Shown piece by piece: positions 1-7,895 of a stretch of DNA of 19,988 nucleotides (positions are counted from its first letter, which is position 1; each line of letters begins with the position of its first letter). The translations under genes were made by a program, and so were the position numbers. This DNA comes from Solobacterium sp. (lineage in GTDB: Bacteria > Bacillota_I > Bacilli_A > Erysipelotrichales > Erysipelotrichaceae), in contig JAEEHG010000185.1 in the NCBI GenBank assembly GCA_016280695.1, positions 1 to 19,988 on the forward strand. The letters run 5' to 3'. The notes under the pieces were generated by a model that ran no database searches, was not told the DNA's origin, and saw only the letters and a list, made by a program, of their open reading frames with translations.

Positions 1-828
1 AATGTCATTAACCCGGGCATAGATCTCATTGACCTGCTCGATCTTCGGGGCCCTGATCATGTAGAGGGCTTCGGCTTCGGCCTGGACCACGTTGGCGGAG
101 AAGCCGCCCGTATCGGTAACGGCGTAATGAATGCGGGCTTCCTGGATGATGTGCTCGCGCAGGAACTGCACCCCGGTGTTCATCAGGGTGACGGCGTCGA
201 GGGCGCTGCGGCCAAGATGCGGTGAGGCGGCCGCGTGGGCGGGCTTGCCGGTGAAATGGTAACGGACAACGATGTTGGCCAGGGAGGATGACACGACCGT
301 GCAGTTCATGTCCCCCGGATGCCAGGAAACAGCACAGTCAAGTTCATTAAAAACCCCGTCCCGGGCCATGAAACCCTTGCCGGAGCCGCCTTCCTCAGCC
401 GGACAGCCGAAGTAGATGATCGTTCCGGCAAGCTTGTTTTCTTCCAGGTACGTCCGGACAGCCTGCGTTGCCGCAATGCCGGCGCTGCCGAGCAGGTTAT
501 GCCCGCAGCCATGACCGTTTCCGCCGCTGACCAGCGGCTTCGGCTTGCTGTTTCCGGCTTCCTGGCTCAGTCCTGAGAGGGCATCGAATTCCCCGAGGAT
601 ACCGATCACCGGGTGCCCCTGGCCCCAGCGTCCGGAAAACGCTGTCGGGATGCCGGCGAGCTTTTCCTCCACCGTGAATCCAAGCTGCCGCAGGACATCG
701 ATCTGCCGGGCGGCTGCCGTCACTTCCGTATAGGCGGTTTCCGGCTGGTCAAAGATCGCGTCGCTGAGCGCGGTGATCGTGCCGGCAATCCGGTCGACGG
801 TATCCAATGCATGTTTCTTTCTGTCCAT
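1..828 (-). CDS. M20-family amidohydrolase / metallopeptidase (AbgB-like), partial at left edge
   Basis: Only the first 276 residues are in the window; the C-terminus lies beyond the left edge. The frame is open from the ATG at 828 down to base 1. The protein is a zinc-dependent hydrolase of the M20 family, most like p-aminobenzoyl-glutamate hydrolase subunit B and related amidohydrolases that cleave N-acyl amino acid amides. Visible motifs are GEFDAL (about 79-84), the metal-site signature GHGCGHN (Cys108, His110), the catalytic/metal Glu pair in PAEEGG (Glu145-Glu146) and WHPGD (His170). The dimerisation (lid) domain begins near residue 180. An AAGGAAGG ribosome site lies about 12 bases upstream of the ATG, and a candidate promoter lies at 864-892. 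No signal peptide is seen, so it is cytoplasmic. The exact substrate cannot be read from sequence; the family call is firm. Confidence 0.9.
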   Translation of the reverse strand, partial: MDRKKHALDTVDRIAGTITALSDAIFDQPETAYTEVTAAARQIDVLRQLGFTVEEKLAGIPTAFSGRWGQGHPVIGILGEFDALSGLSQEAGNSKPKPLVSGGNGHGCGHNLLGSAGIAATQAVRTYLEENKLAGTIIYFGCPAEEGGSGKGFMARDGVFNELDCAVSWHPGDMNCTVVSSSLANIVVRYHFTGKPAHAAASPHLGRSALDAVTLMNTGVQFLREHIIQEARIHYAVTDTGGFSANVVQAEAEALYMIRAPKIEQVNEIYARVNDI

Positions 829-863
829 ATTCACGAATTCCTTCCTTGATGATATTTTACAAA

Positions 864-892
864 ATCATAGCATTCATAAACCATCCGGTACA
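864..892 (-). promoter_or_regulatory. candidate promoter of the amidohydrolase gene (extended -10)
   Basis: Read on the minus strand, TGCTATGAT (872 to 864) is an extended -10 element. A weak -35-like TGTACC (892 to 887) lies 17 bases upstream. The implied 5' leader of about 30 bases fits the ATG at 828. The -35 match is poor, so the call rests on the -10 and its position. Confidence 0.4.
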
Positions 893-989
893 GAATAATC
901 CAGTACATAAGAGGGCATCCATGTAATACAATGGAGACAGAAATCCGGCAGGCGGATCAGTGCCGGCTGCCGGCAGGAGGAATAGTCAG

Positions 990-2684
990 ATGAACAGACG
1001 TATTTTGGTTATTGGCGGTGTTGCCGGCGGTGCTTCGGCAGCGGCCAGAATCCGGCGGCTTGACGAAATGGCCGACATAACCATCTTTGAAAGAGGCCCG
1101 CATGTATCGTTCTCAAACTGCTGCCTTCCGTATTATCTGAGCCGGACTGTTGCGGAAGCACAGCGGCTGATCATGATGACCCCGGAACGGTTTAAGAAGC
1201 AGTACAACATTGATGTCCGCACCCAGAGCGAAGTGACTGCGGTCAATCCGCAGAAGAAGACGGTTACCGTCCGGAAAACAGATACAGGTGAAGAATATGA
1301 GGAAGCATATGACAAGCTGGTGCTTTCACCGGGCGGTGCCCCGATTCTGCCAAAAATAGAAGGAATTGACCGGGAGAATGTCTTTACCGTCCGCAATGTG
1401 GTCGATATCCAGAAACTCGATGAGTACCTGCAGACCCATGAAGTGCAGGATGTGGCGGTTATCGGCGGCGGCTTTATCGGCTGTGAAGTGGCGGAAAACC
1501 TGATCCATGCCGGCCGGAAGACAGCCCTGATTGAAGCGGCCGACCAGATCATGGCCCCGTTTGACTATGATATGGTGCAGACCCTTCACAAGGAAATGAT
1601 GGACCATGGGGTGGAACTGATTCTCAATGACGGCATTGCGGCGATCCGTGAGGGCGAGGTTGAAACTGCCTCCGGCAGACGGGTTCCGGCGCAGGCTGTT
1701 GTGATGGCCATCGGTGTCCGTCCGGAAACAGCCCTGGCCCGGGCAGCCGGCCTGGAGATCGGGGAAACCGGCGGCATCAAGGTAAACGGCAACTACCAGA
1801 CCAGTGATCCGGATATCTACGCAGTCGGTGACGCAGTGGAAGTCCGCAACGAACAGACCGGAAAAGCCATGCGTCTGGCGCTTGCCTGGCCGGCCCAGAT
1901 GGAAGCCCGGGCAGCGGCGGATCATATCTGCGGCGTAGACAGCCGGGAACTTGGCTTTATCGGTTCTTCGGTCGTCCGGATCTTTGATCTGTACGCGGCC
2001 AGCACCGGTCTGAATGAAAAGAGCGCAAAGGCGGCCGGCATTGCCTATGATTTCGTCTATCTGCTGGCCAACGACCGGGTTGCTCTGATGCCCGGCAACA
2101 GTGTCATGTTCTTCAAGCTGCTGTTTGAAGTGCCTTCCGGGAAGATTCTCGGGGCCCAGGCCATCGGCAAGGGCGCGGCTGACCGGCGGGTGGATATCAT
2201 CGCAGCCCTGATCAAGATGCACGGCACGCTGGAAGACCTGAAGGATCTGGAACTCTGCTATGCGCCGGTTGTCAGTACCGCCAAGGATGTCACCAACATG
2301 GCTGCCCTGGTCGGCCTGAATATCCTGCATGGCCGCTTCCGCCAGGTCAAGGTGTCCGAAGTCCGCTCCCTGGTGGAATCTGATGCCTGCATCATTGACG
2401 TCCGTGAACCGAACGAATTCGCTGCCGGCCATCTGAAGAACGCGGTTAATATCCCGCTCAGCCAGCTGCGACAGAGAACCGATGAAATCCCGCACGATGT
2501 CCCGGTTTACCTGCACTGCCGCAGCAGCCAGCGCAGCTACAACGCGATCATGGCCCTGCAGCAGCGCGGTTTCGACAATCTGTATAACATTTCCGGTTCC
2601 TTCCTGGGCATTTCCCTGTACGAGTATCCGCAGGATACCCTGCAGGGCCGGGAACCCATTGTGACAGCCTATAACTTCAAATAA
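990..2684 (+). CDS. CoA-disulfide reductase with C-terminal rhodanese domain (CoADR-Rhd type)
   Basis: FAD/NAD(P)H pyridine-nucleotide-disulfide oxidoreductase of 564 residues. Family members reduce CoA disulfide, CoA-persulfide or polysulfide and help keep CoA or low-molecular-weight thiols reduced. The N-terminal FAD-binding GGVAGGASAAAR is followed by the single-cysteine active-site region SNCCLPYY (Cys44, with an extra Cys45). A second Rossmann motif VIGGGFIGCEVAE binds NAD(P)H, and YAVGDAVEV is the usual FAD-site motif. The dimerisation domain runs to about 460. A rhodanese domain follows (IDVREPNEFAAGHL, then HCRSSQRS with active Cys510). The frame is open from a GTG at 960, but the ATG at 990 has CAGGAGG nine bases upstream and directly precedes the FAD motif, so it was chosen. 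A TACAAT at 927-932 could be the -10. A strong terminator follows, so it is probably monocistronic. Close alternatives are NADH oxidase and NAD(P)H polysulfide reductase. Confidence 0.92.
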   Translation: MNRRILVIGGVAGGASAAARIRRLDEMADITIFERGPHVSFSNCCLPYYLSRTVAEAQRLIMMTPERFKKQYNIDVRTQSEVTAVNPQKKTVTVRKTDTGEEYEEAYDKLVLSPGGAPILPKIEGIDRENVFTVRNVVDIQKLDEYLQTHEVQDVAVIGGGFIGCEVAENLIHAGRKTALIEAADQIMAPFDYDMVQTLHKEMMDHGVELILNDGIAAIREGEVETASGRRVPAQAVVMAIGVRPETALARAAGLEIGETGGIKVNGNYQTSDPDIYAVGDAVEVRNEQTGKAMRLALAWPAQMEARAAADHICGVDSRELGFIGSSVVRIFDLYAASTGLNEKSAKAAGIAYDFVYLLANDRVALMPGNSVMFFKLLFEVPSGKILGAQAIGKGAADRRVDIIAALIKMHGTLEDLKDLELCYAPVVSTAKDVTNMAALVGLNILHGRFRQVKVSEVRSLVESDACIIDVREPNEFAAGHLKNAVNIPLSQLRQRTDEIPHDVPVYLHCRSSQRSYNAIMALQQRGFDNLYNISGSFLGISLYEYPQDTLQGREPIVTAYNFK

Positions 2685-2694
2685 ACAATCAGTT

Positions 2695-2723
2695 AGTCTG
2701 CATGAAAAATGCAGACTTTTTTT
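2695..2723 (+). terminator. intrinsic terminator after the CoA-disulfide reductase gene
   Basis: A perfect nine-base-pair stem (AGTCTGCAT at 2695-2703, ATGCAGACT at 2709-2717) with a GAAAA loop is followed by seven T's ending at 2723. It starts ten bases after the stop codon. Confidence 0.93.
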
Positions 2724-2797
2724 CTGCCGTTTGTGCGACAATGAAACTGTGATGAAATACCGCAGGTTCATGAACCGATAAGAAGGGAGAAATAGAA

Positions 2798-3880
2798 ATG
2801 CTGAAACAAGACAGAGTAGAACGCGTATTGCAGAAGCTCCGGGAGATGAATGTCGACCAGATGGTGATCACGGACCCGATGGCGATTTTCTATCTGACCG
2901 GGAGGATGGTCTGGGCCGGTGAACGGTTTTTGGCCATGATGATCGGTCAGGACACCAGACCGGTGATTTTCCTGAACGAACTGTTCAATGTGACTGAGGA
3001 TCTCGGGCTCGAGCAGGTTTATTACACGGACACGGATCCGGTTATGCCGCTGTTTGACGGCCGGATCGGCGAAGGCGCCGTGCTGGGCGTGGACAAGGCT
3101 ATGGAAGCCAGATTTCTGCTGCCGCTGATCAACAGCGGCAAAGCCTCCAGGGTCGTCAATTCCTCCATTGCCGTTGACCGGACCAGGGCCATCAAGGACG
3201 CGGCTGAAATCGCCAGTATGAAGAAGGCTTCAAAAGCCAATGACCTGGCGCTGACCGAATTCAAGAAACTCCTGCACGAAGGCGTTACAGAAAAGGAAGT
3301 CGCCGCGCAGACCATGGCAATTTACAAGTCCTTCGGAGCCACGGGATATTCCTTCCCGCCGATTGTCTCGTTCGGTATCAACTCAACCGATCCCCACCAT
3401 ATGCCGGATGACACGCCGCTGAAGGAAGGTGACCTGGTGCTGTTTGACGTCGGCTGCGTGGTTGAGGATTACTGCTCGGATATGACCAGGACGTATTTCT
3501 ACAAAAAGGAACCGAACGCGGACCAGAGAAGGGTATATGAACTGGTTCTCAGGGCCAACATGGAAGCTGAGGCCATGCTGAAACCGGGCATTGTCATTGC
3601 CGACATTGACAAGAAAGCCCGTGACATCATTACGGAAGGCGGCTTCGGAAAGTTCTTCACCCATCGTCTGGGTCATTTCATCGGCCTGCAGGATCATGAA
3701 TTCGGTGATGTTTCCCAGGCCAACCACAGTCTCACGGAAGCGGGCAATATTTTCTCCATTGAACCGGGTATCTATGATCCGGCCACTGCCGGCGTCAGAA
3801 TCGAAGACCTGGTTCTGATTACAGAAGACGGTTATGAGAACCTGAATGCACTGCCAAAAGAACTGGAGGTCATAGAGTAA
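2798..3880 (+). CDS. M24-family aminopeptidase P (Xaa-Pro aminopeptidase / dipeptidase)
   Basis: Cytoplasmic dinuclear-metal peptidase of 360 residues, the normal length for short bacterial Xaa-Pro peptidases, which remove residues N-terminal to proline and recycle proline-containing peptides. The N-terminal creatinase-like domain (1-130) is followed by the pita-bread domain. All five metal ligands are visible: Asp217 (LFDVG), Asp228 (CSDMTR), His293 (HRLGHFIG), Glu322 (SIEPGIY) and Glu336 (RIEDLV). The ATG at 2798 has AAGGGAG just upstream. A weak promoter (TTGTGC at 2731, TGAAAT at 2753) is possible between the preceding terminator and this start. The stop codon directly abuts the ribokinase-like gene, so the two are co-transcribed. 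Aminopeptidase P and prolidase are not separable by eye. Confidence 0.92.
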   Translation: MLKQDRVERVLQKLREMNVDQMVITDPMAIFYLTGRMVWAGERFLAMMIGQDTRPVIFLNELFNVTEDLGLEQVYYTDTDPVMPLFDGRIGEGAVLGVDKAMEARFLLPLINSGKASRVVNSSIAVDRTRAIKDAAEIASMKKASKANDLALTEFKKLLHEGVTEKEVAAQTMAIYKSFGATGYSFPPIVSFGINSTDPHHMPDDTPLKEGDLVLFDVGCVVEDYCSDMTRTYFYKKEPNADQRRVYELVLRANMEAEAMLKPGIVIADIDKKARDIITEGGFGKFFTHRLGHFIGLQDHEFGDVSQANHSLTEAGNIFSIEPGIYDPATAGVRIEDLVLITEDGYENLNALPKELEVIE

Positions 3881-4789
3881 ATGAGTATCCTTGTTGTCGG
3901 AAGCCTGAATATGGACATCAACTTCCGGGTTCCTGAATTTGTCAGGCCCGGTCAGACAATTGCGGCCAGAGGGATGTTCTTCAGTGACGGCGGCAAGGGG
4001 TCAAACCAGGCCACGGCAGCCGGACGGCTTGGCGGACATGTAACAATGCTGGGCTGTGTCGGCAATGATGACAGCGGCCGGGCCCTGACCGGACATCTTG
4101 CCGCTGACGGCATTGATGTGTCTGCTGTCAAAGTGACAGATGATGCCCCGACGGGAACTGCCATGATCGAAGTGGAAGACAGCGGGCAGAACCGGATTAT
4201 TGTCAGCCGCGGCTCCAATGAACTCTGCACGCCGGACTATATCCGCAGCTACACGGATCTGATTAAAAACGCGGATTTCATTGTCCTGCAGCAGGAGATT
4301 CCGCTGGAAACCATTTATACCGTACTGGAAACAGCCCATGCATACGGCACGAAAGTCATTCTGAACCCGGCCCCGTTCAATCCGGCATTCGATCCGGCTT
4401 ATTACCGCTATGTTGATTATCTGACCCCGAATGAGACAGAACTGGACGGGCTTGTCCCGCAGGACCTGCCCCGGGAGGAGAAGATGCGGTATATGGCGGA
4501 TCTCGGGGTTGCCAATGTTGTCGTGACCGTTGGTGAAGAGGGATGCCTGGTCCTGAGTGACGGGGTGTTCACCCGTCTGCCGGCCTTCCGGGTCCAGGCC
4601 AGGGACACCGTCGGGGCAGGTGACTGCTTCAACGGGGCCATGGCAGTGAAACTGGATGAAGGGGCATCGCTGATTGAAGCCTGCACCTTTGCCGGCGCCG
4701 CCAGCGCGCTCAGCGTCACAAGACCCTCGGCCCGCGACTCGATGCCGCACCGGGCTGAAACAGACGAATTTCTGAAACAGCATGCATAG
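3881..4789 (+). CDS. PfkB-family carbohydrate kinase, ribokinase-like
   Basis: ATP-dependent sugar kinase of 302 residues, the usual ribokinase length. Ribokinases phosphorylate D-ribose at O5 and feed the pentose phosphate pathway. The N-terminal SLNMDINFRV and the sugar-binding GGKGSNQA (37-44) are typical of ribokinase. The PfkB signature DTVGAGDCFNGA contains the catalytic base Asp248. The ATG follows the aminopeptidase TAA with no gap; the ribosome site (GGAGGT) lies inside the end of the upstream gene, which implies translational coupling. No ribose transporter, RbsD or repressor is nearby, so the true substrate could be another pentose or a nucleoside. A bidirectional terminator follows. 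Confidence 0.85.
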   Translation: MSILVVGSLNMDINFRVPEFVRPGQTIAARGMFFSDGGKGSNQATAAGRLGGHVTMLGCVGNDDSGRALTGHLAADGIDVSAVKVTDDAPTGTAMIEVEDSGQNRIIVSRGSNELCTPDYIRSYTDLIKNADFIVLQQEIPLETIYTVLETAHAYGTKVILNPAPFNPAFDPAYYRYVDYLTPNETELDGLVPQDLPREEKMRYMADLGVANVVVTVGEEGCLVLSDGVFTRLPAFRVQARDTVGAGDCFNGAMAVKLDEGASLIEACTFAGAASALSVTRPSARDSMPHRAETDEFLKQHA

Positions 4790-4826
4790 AAAAAGCGGTT
4801 CACAGCGTATGTGAACCGCCTTTTTT
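4790..4826. terminator. bidirectional intrinsic terminator between convergent genes
   Basis: A ten-base-pair perfect stem (GCGGTTCACA at 4795-4804, TGTGAACCGC at 4810-4819) encloses the loop GCGTA. A T run (4821-4826) serves the plus strand. An A run (4790-4794) gives T's on the minus strand, so the same hairpin ends both the kinase operon and the phosphodiesterase gene. Confidence 0.93.
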
Positions 4827-4828
4827 CT

Positions 4829-5371
4829 TCAGAACTGGATGGTCTCGCAGACCTTGTGGTCCAGAGTGAAGACCGTGAAGCCGGTTTCATCCAGAATGCC
4901 GTAGGAGCGGGGATGGCTGCCCTTCGGCAGGGCACAGGATCCGGGGTTCAGCAGATAGATGCCCTCACAGATCTCACAGGTCGGGATGTGCGTGTGGCCG
5001 GAGAGGAAGACATCACCGGCCTGCAGGTGGGGCAGGTGCTCCGGACTGTAGATGTGGCCATGGCTCAGGAAGACTTTCCGCGCCCCCAGATACAGGATGT
5101 TGTAGTCTGCGGTCACCGGGAAATCAAGGACCATCTGGTCCACTTCGGCATCGCAGTTGCCGCGCACGGCGGTGATTTTCTCGTGCAGCGGGTTCAGCAG
5201 GGCAATGACCTCTTTCGGGGCATAGTCTTCCGGCAGGTCGTTGCGCGGGCCGTGATACAGCACATCACCCAGGCAGAGCACGGCATCGCAGCCATGATAT
5301 GAGATCGCATCCAGGGCCTTGCGGGCACCGTCCGCAGCCCCGTGGATATCAGAGATAACCAGATATTTCAT
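4829..5371 (-). CDS. YfcE/MJ0936-family metallophosphoesterase
   Basis: Small cytoplasmic calcineurin-like phosphodiesterase of 180 residues, matching YfcE (about 184). Biochemically studied members hydrolyse phosphodiesters such as bis-pNPP with Mn2+; the physiological substrate is generally unknown. All metal motifs are present in order: SDIHG (Asp8, His10), LGDVLYHG (Asp36), RGNCD (Asn72), LSHGH (His104, His106) and SGHTH (His126, His128). The start was set at ATG 5371, which has GGAAGGAG about 12 bases upstream and begins exactly at the conserved MKYLVISDIHG. A longer in-frame extension would run into the divergent coaX gene and adds no homologous sequence. It has its own promoter (5397-5402) and ends on the shared terminator. 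Confidence 0.92.
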   Translation of the reverse strand: MKYLVISDIHGAADGARKALDAISYHGCDAVLCLGDVLYHGPRNDLPEDYAPKEVIALLNPLHEKITAVRGNCDAEVDQMVLDFPVTADYNILYLGARKVFLSHGHIYSPEHLPHLQAGDVFLSGHTHIPTCEICEGIYLLNPGSCALPKGSHPRSYGILDETGFTVFTLDHKVCETIQF

Positions 5372-5396
5372 AATAATAAACGACTCCTTCCCGAGA

Positions 5397-5431
5397 ATTA
5401 TAGCCGAATCACCGGCAATCCGCATTATAAT
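5397..5431. promoter_or_regulatory. divergent promoter pair for the phosphodiesterase gene and coaX
   Basis: There is a perfect TATAAT on each strand: minus strand at 5402-5397, plus strand at 5426-5431. They are separated by 23 bases, so each -10 overlaps or flanks the place where the other's -35 must be. Neither -35 matches TTGACA well. The two units probably cannot initiate independently at full rate (inference). Confidence 0.6.
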
Positions 5432-5463
5432 CAAAACAGAGATCCTGAAAGGAGAATTTGCAG

Positions 5464-6246
5464 ATGCTTCTGACGATTGATACCGGCAATACCAATATTG
5501 CCATTGGGCTGATGGATGGGGACCGGATTGTGGACAGCTTCCGGCTGATGACAAAAACACCCCGCACCAGCGATGAATTCATGACATTTCTCTATTCCTT
5601 CCTGGCAACGGCAGGTGTCCGTCCGGAGGAAATTGAAGATATCGTTCTGTCCAGTGTTGTGCCGAAACTGAACTATACCCTCAGTGCCGCCGTATACAAG
5701 ACGTTTGGCAGAAAACCGCTGATCATCGACCATGAGACCGAGACCGGCATTACCGTGGCGATCGACAATCCCCGCGAGGTCGGTGCTGACCTGCTGGTGG
5801 ATATGGCTGCCGCATACAGCCGGGTCCAGGATTCCTGCCTGGTGCTGGATTTCGGCACGGCCACTACCCTGACCTATGTCTCCAAAGACGCATACTTCCG
5901 CTACGCGGTCATCTGCCCGGGGCTGGGGATCAGCGCCAATGTGCTGACTGACAATACCGCCAAGCTGCCGGAGATTGAAATCCGGGTTCCGGAAAGTTCA
6001 CTGGCTTCCAACACGGTGGACGCCATGCAGGTCGGCGTGGTCATCGGCTATATCGGCATGATTGAAACGATTATCCGCCGGATGAAAGAAGAACTGCACG
6101 ATCCGGACTGCCGGGTCATCGCAACCGGCGGCCTGGGCAGGGTGGTGTCTTCGGCCACCGATCTGATCGACGAGTATGATCCGGACCTGGCATACCATGG
6201 CATGCGGGTCATCTATGACCTGATGAAAAAAGCCGGCAGAGTATAA
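5464..6246 (+). CDS. coaX: type III pantothenate kinase
   Basis: Catalyses ATP-dependent phosphorylation of pantothenate, the first step of coenzyme A synthesis. The type III enzyme needs a monovalent cation and is not feedback-inhibited by CoA. The length of 260 residues is standard. Motifs of the ASKHA fold are clear: phosphate loop DTGNTNIAIG (6-15), GADLLVDMAAAYS (107-119, holding the catalytic Asp109), LDFGTATTLTYV (128-139) and ATGGLG (220-225). An in-frame TTG exists at 5458, but the ATG at 5464 has correctly spaced AAAGGAG (5448-5454). It is single-gene, with a promoter at 5426 and a terminator at 6261. Its presence fits with the nearby CoA-disulfide reductase but they are not in one operon. 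Confidence 0.95.
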   Translation: MLLTIDTGNTNIAIGLMDGDRIVDSFRLMTKTPRTSDEFMTFLYSFLATAGVRPEEIEDIVLSSVVPKLNYTLSAAVYKTFGRKPLIIDHETETGITVAIDNPREVGADLLVDMAAAYSRVQDSCLVLDFGTATTLTYVSKDAYFRYAVICPGLGISANVLTDNTAKLPEIEIRVPESSLASNTVDAMQVGVVIGYIGMIETIIRRMKEELHDPDCRVIATGGLGRVVSSATDLIDEYDPDLAYHGMRVIYDLMKKAGRV

Positions 6247-6260
6247 CCGGCAGAAAACAA

Positions 6261-6290
6261 AAGGTGCGGCTGCCCGCACCTTATTTTTTT
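6261..6290. terminator. bidirectional intrinsic terminator between coaX and the nucleotidyltransferase gene
   Basis: The nine-base-pair stem AAGGTGCGG (6261-6269) / CCGCACCTT (6274-6282) with loop CTGC is followed by a seven-T run (6284-6290). That run overlaps the stop codon of the convergent gene. An A-rich stretch before the stem supplies T's for minus-strand termination. Confidence 0.9.
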
Positions 6291-7197
6291 ATTCCCAGAC
6301 GATGTCGGGGTAGACCCCGGCATCCTTCAGTTCCTGAATCCGCCTGATGACTTCCGGCTTGTCTTCCTGGTAGGTGACGCCGAACCAGTCATCCGCGCTG
6401 GAGAGCACCTTCACAGAGCATTTCCCGCTTTCCACCAGGTCACCGACCGCGGTCGGAATCACGTGCTCGCACTTCTCCGGGTTGACCGGGATGTTGTTCT
6501 TCAGGTAATCAGCCATGATCGGCTCGACTTCCGCGAAGATCTTCGGAGTGAAACCCCAGAAGTTCATTGATACCAGCGTATCGTCCGGCAGTTCCTCCGG
6601 CTTGCCGTTCCGGATCGCGATGCACTTCCCATCTTTCTTGGCAATCTCCTTGATTTCCACGATATCGGTCAGATAGCCTTCCGGATTTGTCTGGCAGACG
6701 CCGCGGGTTACGGTGCCGTGGTCGGTCAGCGTGTTTCTGCACTGCCAGCCCACCATCGCGTATTTGTCATCTTCGATCTCATTGCAGAGATAGTCATAAA
6801 TTGTCTTATAGGCGTTGCGGCCATAGAAGTCATCCGCGTTGATGATCGCAAACGGTCCGTCCACGATATCCCGGCAGGCCCACAGGGCATGGGTTGTGCC
6901 CCACGGCTTGGTTCTGCCTTCCGGCACTTCCAGGCCGTCCGGCAGGTCATGCATATCCTGATAGGCGAAGCCGACCTCCATGTGCCGTTCTACCCGGTCA
7001 GTCAGGCAGGAACGGAAGACAGCCTCGTGTTCCTTCTTGATGATCAGTATTACTTTTTCAAAGCCGGCCCGGTATGCGTCATAGATGGAAAACTCGATAA
7101 TCGGTTCACCGTGATTGCCCACGCCGTCAATCTGTTTCATTCCTCCATAGCGGCTGCCGATGCCCGCTGCTAAAATTACCAGTACCGGTTTTTTCAT
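6289..7197 (-). CDS. NTP-transferase-fold sugar nucleotidyltransferase-like protein
   Basis: Protein of 302 residues with the N-terminal nucleotide-binding signature LAAGIGSRYGGMKQ (9-22), PWGTTHAL (98-105) and the metal-binding NADDFYG (120-126). These are hallmarks of nucleoside-diphosphate-sugar pyrophosphorylases, which join a sugar-1-phosphate to an NTP. It lacks an obvious C-terminal left-handed beta-helix, so it is a short, single-domain type. The neighbouring galT suggests hexose-1-phosphate metabolism, for example a UTP-glucose-1-phosphate uridylyltransferase role, but the sequence does not identify the sugar or nucleotide. The GGAG ribosome site is about 15 bases from the ATG, which is long. 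It is transcribed divergently from maf. Confidence 0.8.
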   Translation of the reverse strand: MKKPVLVILAAGIGSRYGGMKQIDGVGNHGEPIIEFSIYDAYRAGFEKVILIIKKEHEAVFRSCLTDRVERHMEVGFAYQDMHDLPDGLEVPEGRTKPWGTTHALWACRDIVDGPFAIINADDFYGRNAYKTIYDYLCNEIEDDKYAMVGWQCRNTLTDHGTVTRGVCQTNPEGYLTDIVEIKEIAKKDGKCIAIRNGKPEELPDDTLVSMNFWGFTPKIFAEVEPIMADYLKNNIPVNPEKCEHVIPTAVGDLVESGKCSVKVLSSADDWFGVTYQEDKPEVIRRIQELKDAGVYPDIVWE

Positions 7198-7236
7198 GAT
7201 CGATTTATGAAACTCCTTTCGAAATTGTTCAAATTG

Positions 7237-7277
7237 ATTATAGCATTACACTTTCGGAAAAGCGAACAGGGTATAAT
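7237..7277. promoter_or_regulatory. divergent promoters for the nucleotidyltransferase gene and maf-galT
   Basis: On the minus strand, TGCTATAAT (7245-7237) is an extended -10 for the nucleotidyltransferase gene. On the plus strand, TATAAT (7272-7277) sits 24 bases before the maf start codon. The -35 regions are weak; TTACAC/CACTTT near 7246-7254 is the best plus-strand candidate. Confidence 0.55.
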
Positions 7278-7301
7278 ATGCACATAAAGGAATAATGTCA
7301 C

Positions 7302-7862
7302 ATGAAAGAACTGATACTGGCCAGTCAGTCACCCCGGCGGCGGGAACTGCTGGCAAAATGCACGGAACGGTTTACCGTGGAAGCAGCGGATATTGAGGAA
7401 ATGATGAATCCGCAGAAGCCGCTGAGTGAGGAAATACAGAAACTGGCCAAAGCCAAGGCGGCGGCTGTCTATGCGAAACACCCCGAAGCGCTGGTGCTGG
7501 GATCGGACACGATTGTCGTGCTGGACGGGGAAGTACTGGGCAAACCGGTGGACGCGGACGATGCCGTCCGGATGCTGAAGGAACTCTCGGGCAAGACGCA
7601 CCAGGTGCTGACCGGTGTCTGCCTGCTGGGCCCGGGGTTCTGTCAGACGGATGTCTCCGTCAGTCATGTGACCTTTGCGGCCATGAGCGAGGCGGAGATC
7701 AGGGAATATGCGGCCTCCGGTGATCCGCTGGACAAAGCCGGGGCATACGGCATCCAGAGCATGGCAGCCAGGTATATCACCGGCATTGAAGGGGATTACT
7801 ATGCGATTATGGGTCTGCCGGTGCACCTGGTATATGAACTGCTGAAACAGGCCGGCTTCTGA
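7302..7862 (+). CDS. maf: Maf-family nucleotide pyrophosphatase (dTTP/UTP type)
   Basis: House-cleaning nucleoside triphosphate pyrophosphatase of 186 residues; Maf proteins hydrolyse dTTP, UTP and modified pyrimidine NTPs to the monophosphates and are tied to septum formation and cell division. Motifs are ASQSPRRRELL (7-17), LGSDTIVV (67-73), LGKPVDADDAVRML (79-92), SGKTHQVLTGV (97-107) and DKAGAYGIQ (144-152). These place it with the YhdE (dTTP/UTP) branch. AAAGGA lies ten bases before the ATG. The next gene, galT, begins 33 bases downstream without a terminator, so they share a transcript. Confidence 0.93.
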   Translation: MKELILASQSPRRRELLAKCTERFTVEAADIEEMMNPQKPLSEEIQKLAKAKAAAVYAKHPEALVLGSDTIVVLDGEVLGKPVDADDAVRMLKELSGKTHQVLTGVCLLGPGFCQTDVSVSHVTFAAMSEAEIREYAASGDPLDKAGAYGIQSMAARYITGIEGDYYAIMGLPVHLVYELLKQAGF

Positions 7863-7895
7863 AACAGTGCGGAACCGGCAGAAAGGGAAGGAAAT

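Noticed and set aside
1326..2771. 481-codon open frame on the minus strand opposite the CoA-disulfide reductase gene
   Set aside because: It is the complement of a gene with full-length motif support, contains no recognisable domain, and runs through the terminator hairpin. It is explained by codon bias of the real gene.
4829..5560. Longer version of the phosphodiesterase starting at 5560
   Set aside because: It would overlap coaX and the shared promoter by about 190 bases; the conserved N-terminus and ribosome site point to 5371.
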